Source of the DNA: Streptomyces diacarni
Lineage (GTDB): Bacteria > Actinomycetota > Actinomycetes > Streptomycetales > Streptomycetaceae
Length of the DNA stretch: 64,000 nucleotides
NCBI RefSeq assembly: GCF_003323715.1
Contig: NZ_QOIN01000028.1
Coordinates: 124,001 to 188,000, forward strand
Direction: 5' to 3'
Shown here: one piece after another, positions 1-8,148 of the stretch
Position numbering within the stretch: the first letter of the stretch is position 1
Layout of the letters: each line of letters starts with the position of its first letter
Position numbers and translations under genes: made by a program
The notes under the pieces: generated by a model
Databases searched by the model: none
What the model saw: only the letters and a program-made list of their open reading frames with translations
Told to the model about the DNA's origin: nothing

Positions 1-890
1 GCATGCGCGAGATCTCCGTCGAGAAGGTCGACGGCGAGCGGCGCATGGTCCTCAACGGCGAGCCCGTCTTCTCCATGGCCACACTCGACCAGGGCTTCTG
101 GCCCGAGAGCCTGCACACGGCGCCCACCGACGAGGCACTCGCGTTCGACCTGCGGCAGCACAAGAAGATGGGCTTCAACTCCGTACGCAAGCACATCAAG
201 GTCGAGCCCGACCGCTGGTTCTACCACGCCGACCGGCTCGGCCTGCTGGTGTGGCAGGACATGCCCTCCATGCGCTCGGACCGGACCCCCGACAGCGCGG
301 CCCGCGCCCAGTACGAGCACGAGATGCGGGAGATGATCCGGCAGCACGACAGCCACCCTTCCGTGATCATGTGGGTCACCTTCAACGAGGGCTGGGGCCA
401 GTACGACCAGGCCCGCATCGCCGACTACGCCAAGGGGCTCGACCCGACGCGGCTGGTGAACAACATGAGCGGGCACAACTGCTGCGGAGCGGTCGACGGC
501 GGCAACGGCGACATCTCCGACGCGCACGGCTATCCCGGCGCACAGCTGCCCGAACCCGACGGGCGGCGGGCGCTGGTGAGCGGCGAGTACGGCGGCCTGG
601 GGCTCGCCGTGCCGGGCCACGCCTGGCCCGTGCGGCACACCTACGTGGGGGTGGAGAAGGACGCGTACACCGACGAGTACCTGGCCAAGCTGGCCGAGAT
701 CGAGCAGTTCGCCGCCTGCGAGGGCAGCAGCGGTGCCGTCTACACCCAGATCACCGACCTGGAGGGAGAGTTGAACGGCCTGCTCACCTACGACCGCCGG
801 GTCGTCAAGCCGGACGTGGACCGACTGAGGGCGGCCCACGAGAAACTGATCGAGGGCGCCGCCGAGTCCTCCCTCACCTGCGAGCGGTAA
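1..890 (+). CDS. Glycoside hydrolase family 2 protein, C-terminal catalytic part (5' end outside window)
   Basis: The visible 295 residues form the (beta/alpha)8 catalytic half of a GH2 glycosidase (beta-galactosidase/glucuronidase/mannosidase clan); the N-terminal sugar-binding and Ig-like domains would lie left of the window. Seen directly: the GH2 stretch NSVRKHIKVEPDRW near residues 59-72, the acid/base motif TFNEGWG with Glu129, and a nucleophile candidate in VSGEYGG (Glu195), counted from the ATG at base 3. That ATG is internal to the family, so the true start is upstream. Substrate cannot be read from the sequence; the sugar-importer-rich surroundings suggest plant or fungal oligosaccharides. 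A strong hairpin follows the stop. Confidence 0.85.
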   Translation, partial: MREISVEKVDGERRMVLNGEPVFSMATLDQGFWPESLHTAPTDEALAFDLRQHKKMGFNSVRKHIKVEPDRWFYHADRLGLLVWQDMPSMRSDRTPDSAARAQYEHEMREMIRQHDSHPSVIMWVTFNEGWGQYDQARIADYAKGLDPTRLVNNMSGHNCCGAVDGGNGDISDAHGYPGAQLPEPDGRRALVSGEYGGLGLAVPGHAWPVRHTYVGVEKDAYTDEYLAKLAEIEQFAACEGSSGAVYTQITDLEGELNGLLTYDRRVVKPDVDRLRAAHEKLIEGAAESSLTCER

Positions 891-919
891 CCGCCGGGCC
901 CGGGGCCGGTTGCCGCCCG

Positions 920-953
920 CTGCCTTCCCCGTCGCGCGCGGCGGGGAAGGCAG
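920..953. terminator. Hairpin between convergent GH2 and GNAT genes
   Basis: Perfect 12-bp inverted repeat (CTGCCTTCCCCG and its complement) with a 10-base loop, sitting between two stop codons that face each other (890 and 988). No T-run follows, as is usual in high-GC actinobacteria. Probably terminates in both directions. Confidence 0.7.
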
Positions 954-987
954 CGATCCGGACGGCTGGTCGAGCCTCGCGGCCCGG

Positions 988-1437
988 TCAGACCTTGCGG
1001 TGCATGCCGATGGACCGCGGCGCCGTCTCGACGAATCCGAAGCGGCTGTAGAGGTGGTGCGCGTCGCCGTCGGCGATGAGGGAGACGTAGGCGCCCGCCG
1101 GGGCGCGCCGCTCCAGTGCACCGGTCAGCTCCGCCATGATCCGCTTGCCGAGCCCCTGGCCCTGGTGCGCGGGCAGGACGCACACGTCCGCGATCTGGAA
1201 GCAGGAGCCGCCGTCGCCGATCACCCGGCCCATGCCGACGATGTGCCGGGCGGTCTCCTCGCCGCAGCCGGGCACCGCCTCGACCACCACGCCGTACCAG
1301 GTGCCCGGCAGGCCGCGTGCCACGGCCTCGGCGGACCTCGGCCCCATCCCGCACGCGTGGCGGAGCGCGCGGAAGGTCTCGACGTCGGGGACACCGGCTC
1401 CGACCTCATAGGTGTAATGGTCCGTGCTGGTTGCCAT
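988..1437 (-). CDS. GNAT-family N-acetyltransferase
   Basis: 149-residue single-domain GNAT protein. The acetyl-CoA pyrophosphate-binding motif A is visible as QGQGLGKRIM preceded by ADVCVLP, and motif B as LYSRFGFVE near the C terminus; length is normal for the family. It would transfer an acetyl group from acetyl-CoA to an amine that the sequence does not reveal. The ATG at 1437 has no clear Shine-Dalgarno sequence, and a TAGCGT box ends seven bases before it, so a leaderless transcript is possible. It lies 158 bp downstream of the glycosyltransferase gene on the same strand. Confidence 0.85.
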   Translation of the reverse strand: MATSTDHYTYEVGAGVPDVETFRALRHACGMGPRSAEAVARGLPGTWYGVVVEAVPGCGEETARHIVGMGRVIGDGGSCFQIADVCVLPAHQGQGLGKRIMAELTGALERRAPAGAYVSLIADGDAHHLYSRFGFVETAPRSIGMHRKV

Positions 1438-1595
1438 GGCTTACACGCTAGCAGGTTACGGGCGGCCGCCCACCCGTCGCCGGGCGCCCGGCCCTCCACG
1501 GATCCGCAGCGGTCCCGAAGCGCCTCCCGCCCGGCTCAGGGCCGTACCGGCCAGGCTTCTACCGCTCCTGCCGGCTCCCGCCGCCCGTGGCCGGT

Positions 1596-2861
1596 TCACC
1601 GCCGCCGCTCGGCCAGTGCGCCGACGGCCGCGACCACGGCGCCCGTGCCGTCCTCCGCGCGCACGCGGGCCGCCACCCGCCGGGCGCGGTGGGCGTGGGA
1701 CGGGTCGCGGACGGCGGCCACGAGCGCGGCGGCGAGCCGGTCGGCCGTCAGAGCGCGCAGCGGCACCGCGCGCGGTGCCACGCCCAGGGCGACCAGGCGC
1801 GACGCCCAGAAACCCGCGTCGAACTGGACGGGCACCGGAACGGCCGGCACCCCCGCGCGCAGCCCCGCGGCGGTCGTCCCCGCGCCGCAGTGGTGCACCA
1901 CAGCGGCCACGCGGGGAAACAGCAGGGAGTGCGGCACCTCCTCGACGATCAGCACGTCGTCGGCCTCCCGGGCCCGCAGGCCGGCCCAGCCGCGCTGCAC
2001 CACCCCGCGCAGCCCCGCGGCACGCAGCGCCCGTACCACCGTCGCGCCGGTGCGCTCGGGGTCGGGCACCGTGGCGCTGCCCAGGCCGACGAAGACGGGG
2101 GGTGCGCCCGCCGCGAGGAACGTCTCGATCCGGTCGGGCAGCCGCGCCCCGGGCGGGTCGTGGGGCCACCAGTAGCCGCAGACCTCCAGCCCGGGACGCC
2201 AGTCGCGCGGCCTGGGCACCACCGCGGGGCTGAACCCGTGCAGCACGGGCCACCGCTGCCGCTCCCGCGCCCGGTGGCGCGCGGCACGCGCCGCACCCGG
2301 CGCAGCGGCGGGCAGGTCGCGCAGGGTGGCCCGTACCGTCTCGGCGAAGACCCGGTCCAGCGCGAGGTTCCCCAGGTGCCCGGTCAGCAGGTTGGCCCAG
2401 GGACCGTACGAGCGCCCGCCGAGCACCGAGGGGCCGAACTCCCGGGTGGCGTGCAGCGGTTGGAGAAAAGCGCCCAGGCTGGGCACGCCCAGGCCCTCGC
2501 CCAGCGCGTGACCGAGCGGTGCCAGCGAACTGGAGCACACCAGCGCGTCGCTCTCGCGGGCGAGCGCGGCCAGGGGCGGCGCCATGTCACCGACCAGCGC
2601 CCTGGCCATGGCGAGCAGCCGCAGTATCTTGCCCGCCCCGGTGGAACTCGCGTGCAGGGCCCGGCCGCGCCCGGACTCCAACTCGGCCCGCGGGTCGACG
2701 GGCAGCGGACACAGCCCCACCCCGGCCGCCTCGACCAGCGGGCCGAAGGAGGCGTGGGTGGCCACCGTGACCTCGTGCCCGGCCGCGGCCAGGCCGTGCG
2801 CGAGGCCCGTGTAGGGAGCGATGTCGCCCCGCGAGCCCGCCGTCATCACCGCAACGCGCAT
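1596..2861 (-). CDS. GT1-family glycosyltransferase (macrolide/sterol glycosyltransferase type)
   Basis: 421 residues with the GT-B layout: an N-terminal acceptor domain starting MTAGSRGDIAPYTGLA and a C-terminal donor domain with the family signature HHCGAGTTAAGLRAGVP followed by VPVQFDAGFW. These features match actinobacterial UDP-sugar:sterol/macrolide-type glycosyltransferases. It should move a hexose from a nucleotide sugar onto a small lipophilic acceptor in the cytoplasm; the acceptor is unknown. No antibiotic or lipid biosynthesis genes lie beside it, so it may be a detoxifying or orphan tailoring enzyme. The ATG at 2861 opens directly on the first beta strand, which fits the family. 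Confidence 0.85.
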   Translation of the reverse strand: MRVAVMTAGSRGDIAPYTGLAHGLAAAGHEVTVATHASFGPLVEAAGVGLCPLPVDPRAELESGRGRALHASSTGAGKILRLLAMARALVGDMAPPLAALARESDALVCSSSLAPLGHALGEGLGVPSLGAFLQPLHATREFGPSVLGGRSYGPWANLLTGHLGNLALDRVFAETVRATLRDLPAAAPGAARAARHRARERQRWPVLHGFSPAVVPRPRDWRPGLEVCGYWWPHDPPGARLPDRIETFLAAGAPPVFVGLGSATVPDPERTGATVVRALRAAGLRGVVQRGWAGLRAREADDVLIVEEVPHSLLFPRVAAVVHHCGAGTTAAGLRAGVPAVPVPVQFDAGFWASRLVALGVAPRAVPLRALTADRLAAALVAAVRDPSHAHRARRVAARVRAEDGTGAVVAAVGALAERRR

Positions 2862-2967
2862 GGCCCCAGTATCCGCGACGGGGGTCAGGTGGGTCGCCGT
2901 TCGCGCGTGAGGGGGGCACGCCGCGTTCCGCCGCTCCTGGAGGGTGCCCCGGCCCCCGGCGCCGCTC

Positions 2968-3750
2968 TCAGCCCTGGGCCATCGTGCGGTTCATCGCGAG
3001 GTTGGACACCAGCAGACCCCCGTCGACCGGCAGTGAGACGCCGGTGATCCAGGCCGCGTCCGAGGACGCCAGGAAGGCGACGGCCGCCGCGATGTCGGAC
3101 GGCTCACCGACGCGGCCGAGGGGATAGTGGGCCGAGACCTCCTCAAGCATCGCGGCCCGCTCCCGCCACACGTCGGTGCGGACGGTGCCGGGCTCGACGA
3201 GGTTGACCCGCACGCCCCGCGGGGCCGACTCGACGGCGAGGGTGCGGGTCAGGGAGGCGAGCCCGGCCTTGGCGGCGCTGTAGGCGTGGTCGCCGAAGTG
3301 CGCTTCGGCGTTCACGGAACCGACGCTGACGATCGCCCCGCGGCCCGGGGCCGCGGCCAGCAGCGGCAGCGCGGCCCGGGCGCACCGGGCCGCGCCGTGC
3401 AGGGTCACCTCGAAGTCCTCGTACCACGCCGCCTCGTCCCACTCCTCGAAGCGGTCCGGGTCGCGGTGGCAGGAATAGGCGTTGTTGACCAGCACGTCCA
3501 GCGAGCCGAAGGTCTCGGCGGCGCGGGCGACGGCGGACTCGACGGCGGCCGCGTCGCGCACGTCGCAGCCGTACGCCTCGGCACTTCCGCCGTCGGCGCG
3601 GACGGCCGCCGCCACCGCGCGGGCGCGCTCCGCGTCCAGGTCGGTGACCAGGACGCGGGCGCCCTCCGCCGCGAGGCGGCGTGCGACGGCCGCTCCGATG
3701 CCCTGCCCTGCCCCGGTCACCAGCGCGGTGTACCCCTCGAATCGTGTCAT
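2968..3750 (-). CDS. SDR-family oxidoreductase
   Basis: 260-residue classical short-chain dehydrogenase. Seen: cofactor motif TGAGQGIG near residues 12-19, an acidic residue after strand 2 (TDLDAERA, suggesting NAD over NADP), the NNAYS segment, the catalytic Ser (SVGSVNAE) and YSAAK with Tyr and Lys, and a C-terminal SLPVDGG. Its ATG overlaps the stop of the SulP gene by four bases (ATGA), so translation is probably coupled. Substrate is unknown; in such operons SDRs are often annotated only by fold. Confidence in family is high, in role low. Confidence 0.88.
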   Translation of the reverse strand: MTRFEGYTALVTGAGQGIGAAVARRLAAEGARVLVTDLDAERARAVAAAVRADGGSAEAYGCDVRDAAAVESAVARAAETFGSLDVLVNNAYSCHRDPDRFEEWDEAAWYEDFEVTLHGAARCARAALPLLAAAPGRGAIVSVGSVNAEAHFGDHAYSAAKAGLASLTRTLAVESAPRGVRVNLVEPGTVRTDVWRERAAMLEEVSAHYPLGRVGEPSDIAAAVAFLASSDAAWITGVSLPVDGGLLVSNLAMNRTMAQG

Positions 3751-5285
3751 CCGAGCATGCTAGAAGTGCTCTCCTCCCGAGGGACAGGCTCGATACGGCC
3801 CGCGACCCTGTTGTGCTGCTCCTCCCACTGCGCCAGCGCCAGCGCGCAGGCGTGGTCGACGTGCCGCAGTTTCTCCAGCCGCAACTCCACGCGGCGGTCG
3901 GCGGGCAGCGCCTCCAACTGGTCCTGGAGCTTGGGGAGTCGCAGGAAGGTGGCGTTGCCCAGCACCGTGACCCGCAGCGGCCGCCCCTCGCCCGGGTCCT
4001 CGGTCTCCACGTGGACGTGCGAGGTCTCCCACGCCGTCTTGACCACCGCCAGCAGCAGCCCCAGCAGCACGCCCTTGAACATGTCGGTCAGGACGATCGC
4101 CAGCGCCGTGACGGCCAGTACCACGGCCTCGGCCCGGTGCTCGCGCCACATCGGCCCCAGGTCTTTCAGGGGGATCAGCTTCCAGCCCGCGTGCAGCAGC
4201 ACCCCGGCCAGCGAGCAGAGCGGGATCATGCCGAGCGCGGCGGGGAAGGCCGCGGCGAACAGCAGCAGCCAGACGCCGTGCAGCACACGCGAGGCCTTCG
4301 TCCGCGCTCCGGCCGACACGTTCGCCGAGCTGCGGACGATGACCGCGGTCATCGGCAGCGCCCCGAGCACACCGCACACGGTGTTGCCGGCGCCCTGGGC
4401 CATCAGCTCCTTGTCGTAGCGGGTGCGCGGGCCGTCGTGCAGCCGGTCGACGGCCGCGGCGCTGAACAGCGACTCGGCGGAGGCGATCAGGGTGAAGGCC
4501 AGGACGGTGCTGAGCATGCCGACGGAGGCCAGGGAGGAGAAGTCGGCGAGTCCGGGCGGCTGCAGGGAGTCGAAAAGGCCCTGGACGTCCACCCGCGCCA
4601 CCGGCAGGTCGCATCCGACGGTCACGCCCGTGGCGAGCAGGACGGCGGCCAGCGGCGCGGGCAGCACCCGCGCGGCGGCCCGCCACCTGGGCCACAGCAG
4701 CAGCACCGCCACGGTGGCCGCGCCGAGGCCGACGGCGATCAGGGCCTCGTTGTCGGCTGCCGTGTCCACCAGCAGCGCGCCCAGTCCGAGCAGCTTGTCG
4801 GGGCCGCCGGCCGGCGCCTTCGCGTCGGCCAGCGCGTAGAGCTGTCCCGCGATCAGCACCAGCCCGATCCCGGCGAGCATGCCCTGGACGACGGAGACGG
4901 AGATGGCGCGGAACCAGCGGCCCAGCCGCAGCGCGCCCATCAGCAGTTGCAGCAGCCCGGCGGCGAGCACCAGCACTCCCAGGCCGCTGAGCCCATAGGT
5001 GCGTACGGCCTCGAAGACGAGCACCGTCAGCCCCGCGGCGGGGCCGCTGACCTGGAGGCTGCTGCCGGGCAGCAGCCCGGTGACCAGCCCGCCCACGATG
5101 CCGGTGACCAGCCCGAGTTCGGCCGGGACACCGGAGGCGACGGCGATGCCCACGCACAGCGGCAGAGCGACGAGGAAGACGACGAGTGAGGCGGTGAAGT
5201 CGGCGCGCAGGCTGCCGCGGCTGCGCAGGGGGTTGAGCCGGGCGGCCAGTCGGGAGCCGCGGGTGGTGTGGTTCGGGTGCGTCAT
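3747..5285 (-). CDS. SulP-family anion transporter with C-terminal STAS domain
   Basis: 512 residues, about 10-12 hydrophobic segments in the SulP region (residues 20-400) followed by a cytoplasmic STAS domain (VTVLGNATFLRLPKL onward, around residues 415-500). SulP proteins carry sulfate or bicarbonate. The start at 5285 is chosen because the preceding codons are low-quality extension and the protein opens with the usual cytoplasmic tail before SLRADFTASLVVFL. It begins 11 bases after the stop of a carbonic-anhydrase-like gene; SulP plus carbonic anhydrase is a well-known pairing (fused in some bacteria), which favours bicarbonate as cargo. The downstream SDR overlaps its stop. Confidence 0.88.
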   Translation of the reverse strand: MTHPNHTTRGSRLAARLNPLRSRGSLRADFTASLVVFLVALPLCVGIAVASGVPAELGLVTGIVGGLVTGLLPGSSLQVSGPAAGLTVLVFEAVRTYGLSGLGVLVLAAGLLQLLMGALRLGRWFRAISVSVVQGMLAGIGLVLIAGQLYALADAKAPAGGPDKLLGLGALLVDTAADNEALIAVGLGAATVAVLLLWPRWRAAARVLPAPLAAVLLATGVTVGCDLPVARVDVQGLFDSLQPPGLADFSSLASVGMLSTVLAFTLIASAESLFSAAAVDRLHDGPRTRYDKELMAQGAGNTVCGVLGALPMTAVIVRSSANVSAGARTKASRVLHGVWLLLFAAAFPAALGMIPLCSLAGVLLHAGWKLIPLKDLGPMWREHRAEAVVLAVTALAIVLTDMFKGVLLGLLLAVVKTAWETSHVHVETEDPGEGRPLRVTVLGNATFLRLPKLQDQLEALPADRRVELRLEKLRHVDHACALALAQWEEQHNRVAGRIEPVPREESTSSMLG

Positions 5286-5296
5286 GGCGGAACCCC

Positions 5297-5617
5297 TCAG
5301 AGCGCAAGGAACGCGTCGGTGCGCGTGTCCAGTTCGTGCACCTGGCCGGTGTGGAGCGTGTAGATCCAACTGAGAACCCCGAGCTGTCCGGCCGCCTCCC
5401 GTTCGGCCACGCACGGGCAGGTGCGCAGCCGCGACTGGAACAGCTGCCCTGGCAGTGCTTCGGTGAAGACGGCGGGCTGGACCCGCGAGTCGGAGCAGGT
5501 GAGGAAGAGGGCTTCGGGGGACTGGCCGTCCGCCGGCCGCGCGTAGCGCTCGGCTTCGTCGGCGCGGTCACGGACGCGTGCGGGGAAGGTACGGGTGGAA
5601 GGGGGCAGAGAGCGCAT
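5297..5617 (-). CDS. Internally deleted beta-carbonic anhydrase, probably inactive
   Basis: 106 residues, about half the usual length of a beta-carbonic anhydrase. The N-terminal part keeps the zinc-site motif CSDSR (Cys41, Asp43, Arg45) and PGQLFQ; the C-terminal part resembles the family tail ([19 protein letters not shown]). The middle, which should carry the distal His and Cys zinc ligands, is missing, yet the frame stays open, so an in-frame deletion of roughly 90 codons is inferred. Without those ligands hydratase activity is unlikely. The ATG at 5617 has an AAGG upstream. Its place 11 bp before the SulP gene shows it was part of a transporter-anhydrase operon. Confidence 0.7.
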   Translation of the reverse strand: MRSLPPSTRTFPARVRDRADEAERYARPADGQSPEALFLTCSDSRVQPAVFTEALPGQLFQSRLRTCPCVAEREAAGQLGVLSWIYTLHTGQVHELDTRTDAFLAL

Positions 5618-5752
5618 GCGTTTACCTTGCGTTCCGGTGAGGCTGCGGTGAGTGAGTCGGGGTCGGCAGCCCGCAGCGGGCCCCACGCCGCGCCGCCGGA
5701 CGTCGCCGGCCGGAGGAGGGGGGGCACGCGTGCACGGGGGCCGTGGCCGTGC

Positions 5753-6127
5753 TCAGTGCCGGAACACCTGGTGCAGGACGGGGACCTCGACGGATCTGCT
5801 CCACGGAACGCCCGCGCTCCCGGTCTCGGGGAGCGCGCTGGTGTGCGTGGCGGCCAGGGAGTGGGCCGCGCGGCAGCCCGCGAACAGCGGGCGTTCACCG
5901 GGGGGCGGTGGCGAGGTGGGGGTGCGTGCGGTGCGGCGCGCCTGGCAGCCGGTGTTCTCGTGCTCGACCTCGCCGGGCGCCGAGAGCGCGGAGGACTGGG
6001 CGGCGGTGGGCGCGCGTTCGGCCGTCGCCGACGGGAGGGCGCTCGCGCCCTGGGCTGCCAGCAGTACGGCGAGGAGCAGCGCGAAGGCGTGGATCCACGC
6101 CCGTGCGGTGGTCACGCAGCGACGCAT
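5753..6127 (-). CDS. Small secreted protein, function unknown
   Basis: 124 residues. The start at 6127 has GGGAGG upstream and gives a typical signal peptide: RRCVTTAR, a hydrophobic stretch rich in Leu/Ala/Val, and a likely cleavage after QGASA. The mature part is Ala/Ser/Pro-rich with Cys residues and ends SVEVPVLHQVFRH. No family recognised. It lies 135 bp upstream of the carbonic-anhydrase-like gene on the same strand and could share its transcript. Confidence 0.6.
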   Translation of the reverse strand: MRRCVTTARAWIHAFALLLAVLLAAQGASALPSATAERAPTAAQSSALSAPGEVEHENTGCQARRTARTPTSPPPPGERPLFAGCRAAHSLAATHTSALPETGSAGVPWSRSVEVPVLHQVFRH

Positions 6128-6301
6128 GGCCCCCCCTCCCGGTTCGCCGGTCACCTCGTCGGGTCCCCATCGTCGCCCACGCGGTGTGACGAACCACCGC
6201 GCTTTCGGTGAACAACCGGTGAACACGCCCTGGGGGAGCGGGGTCTTTCGCTCGTCCCCCCTTCTTTTCGGCCGCAACGGCCGGAAGTGACCGAAGCGCG
6301 G

Positions 6302-6326
6302 GCGGGTACAAACGGTCGGTACCCGC
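6302..6326. terminator. Inverted repeat after the sugar-importer operon
   Basis: Perfect 8-bp arms (GCGGGTAC / GTACCCGC) with a 9-base loop, 27 bases past the stop of the last permease gene on the minus strand. It could end that operon; it could equally be an operator for the small secreted protein gene that starts at 6127. Confidence 0.4.
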
Positions 6327-6352
6327 ACTACTGTGTCCGCGACCGGTGCGGT

Positions 6353-7210
6353 TCAGCCCTTGAAGGCGCCCTGCAGCAGGCCCGCGACGAAGCTCCGCTG
6401 GAAGAGCACGTACACGATCGTGATGGGCAGCATCACCAGGATCGTGCCCGCCGCCAGCATCGGTACGTCCGTGTTGTTCTGCCCCACGAAGAAGCCGAGC
6501 CCCGCCGGTGCCGTGCGCTTGGTCGCGTCCTGGATGAGCACCAGCACCAGCAGGAACTGGTTCCACGACCACATGAACACCAGCACCCCCAGCGTCGTCA
6601 GGGCGGGACGCGCCAGCGGCAGCAGCACGCGGAAGAGCACCGTCCACGAAGAGGCCCCGTCGATCCGTGCCGCCTCCACCAGCTCCGGGGGAGTGGTGCG
6701 AAAGTGCGTCCGCATCCAGAAGACGCTGAACGGCAAAAACAGCGCGATCTCCACCAGGATGACCCCCAGGTAGGAGTCGGTCAGCCCGATGCTGCGCAGG
6801 TCGAAGTAGAGCGGGACGACGATGAGTTCCACCGGGATGGTCAGCCCGGCCACGAACAGCGCGGCCACCCCGTCGCCGCCGGGCAGCCGCATCGTCCCCA
6901 GCGCGTACCCGGCGAGCCCGGCCAGCACCAGCGAGGCGGGCACCACGCCGACGGCGATGAGCGCGCTGGAACGCATCAGCGAGGAGAAGCCCGCCACCGT
7001 CCAGGCCTGCCGGTAGTTGTCCAGGCTCCAGTGCTGCGGCCACTCCATGCCCACGACCGGCTCACCCGAGGGCTGCATGGACGCCAGGAAGACGCTGAGG
7101 AACGGGACGACGACAGCGACCGCGCCCGCCGTCAGCAGCACGTACCCGGACCAGCGCTCCGTCCGGTACGCGCCGGCCGCCTGGTTCACGCCCGCGCCCC
7201 CACGCCTCAC
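6353..7210 (-). CDS. Carbohydrate ABC transporter permease (MalG/CUT1 type)
   Basis: 285 residues with six predicted membrane helices and the permease-ATPase coupling loop EAARIDGASSWTVLFRVLLP, the hallmark of binding-protein-dependent CUT1 permeases. The GTG at 7210 overlaps the stop of the preceding permease as GTGA; an alternative GTG at 7189 with a G-run upstream is also possible and would remove seven residues. Last gene of a three-gene importer with no ATPase nearby, so it probably uses a shared ATPase of the MsiK type. Confidence 0.88.
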   Translation of the reverse strand: MRRGGAGVNQAAGAYRTERWSGYVLLTAGAVAVVVPFLSVFLASMQPSGEPVVGMEWPQHWSLDNYRQAWTVAGFSSLMRSSALIAVGVVPASLVLAGLAGYALGTMRLPGGDGVAALFVAGLTIPVELIVVPLYFDLRSIGLTDSYLGVILVEIALFLPFSVFWMRTHFRTTPPELVEAARIDGASSWTVLFRVLLPLARPALTTLGVLVFMWSWNQFLLVLVLIQDATKRTAPAGLGFFVGQNNTDVPMLAAGTILVMLPITIVYVLFQRSFVAGLLQGAFKG

Positions 7211-8148
7211 GTCCGCTCCGTCCGCGACAGACGGTTGATGACGTAGACCAACCCGAGGATCAGCAGGCTCAGCACCACTCCCAGCGCCGAGGCCAGCCCC
7301 ACCTTCCCGTCGGTGAACGCCAGCTTGTAGACCAGCAGCCCCGGCACGGTCGTCTCCTCGCCGGGACCGCCGCCGGTGGTGACGTAGACGATGTCGAAAC
7401 TGGCCAGCGCCGCGACCGTGGTCACCGTCAGCGCCACGGCCAGCTCGCCGCGCAACTGCGGCAGCGTCACCGAGACGAACTCCCGCACCGGGCCCGCGCC
7501 GTCCAGCCGCGCCGCCTCGTACAGCTGCGGGTCGATCTTGTGCACGCCCGCGAGGAACAGCATCATGCACAGCCCGCTGAGCACCCAGGTGCCCACCAGT
7601 CCCACTGCGACCAGCGCCCAGTCGAAGTCGCCCAGCCACGGCCGCGCCCAGCCGCCCAGCCCGATCCCGCCCAGCGTTTCGTTGATCAGCCCGTCCTCGC
7701 CGTACAGCCACCGCCAGGTCACCCCCACCGCGACCAGCGGCACCACCTGCGGCAGCATGAACAGCAGCCGGTAGACGCCCAGGCCCCGGCGCCGGGATCC
7801 CGCACCCCCGAGCGAGGCCCGGGGGAGGGAGAGCAGCCCCGTCATCACCAGGCCCGCCAGGATCGGCAGGAGAGCGAAGAAGACGACGAGTACCAACGCG
7901 TTGAACACCGCGCCGCGCAGCGCCGGATCGGTGAACACCTCCCGGTAGTTGCGCAGCCCCGCCCACTCACCCAGCGTCACTCCGTCCCACTCGAACAGGG
8001 ACAGGTAGGCGGTGTGCAGCGCGGGCAGCACCGCGAACGCCAGGTAGACGGCGGCAGCGGGCAGCACGTAGAGGTAGCCACGCCAGGCGCGGCCCGCGCG
8101 GCGCCCGCCGCGGCCGCGCCGTGCCCGCTGGCCCGCGGCCGCGGTCAT
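7207..8148 (-). CDS. Carbohydrate ABC transporter permease (MalF/CUT1 type)
   Basis: 313 residues, N-terminal Arg-rich cytoplasmic tail then six hydrophobic helices and the coupling loop EAARLDGAGPVREFVSVTLPQL. Partner of the downstream permease; together they form the transmembrane channel of a sugar importer. The ATG at 8148 overlaps the stop of the binding-protein gene by four bases, so translation is coupled through all three genes. Confidence 0.88.
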   Translation of the reverse strand: MTAAAGQRARRGRGGRRAGRAWRGYLYVLPAAAVYLAFAVLPALHTAYLSLFEWDGVTLGEWAGLRNYREVFTDPALRGAVFNALVLVVFFALLPILAGLVMTGLLSLPRASLGGAGSRRRGLGVYRLLFMLPQVVPLVAVGVTWRWLYGEDGLINETLGGIGLGGWARPWLGDFDWALVAVGLVGTWVLSGLCMMLFLAGVHKIDPQLYEAARLDGAGPVREFVSVTLPQLRGELAVALTVTTVAALASFDIVYVTTGGGPGEETTVPGLLVYKLAFTDGKVGLASALGVVLSLLILGLVYVINRLSRTERT

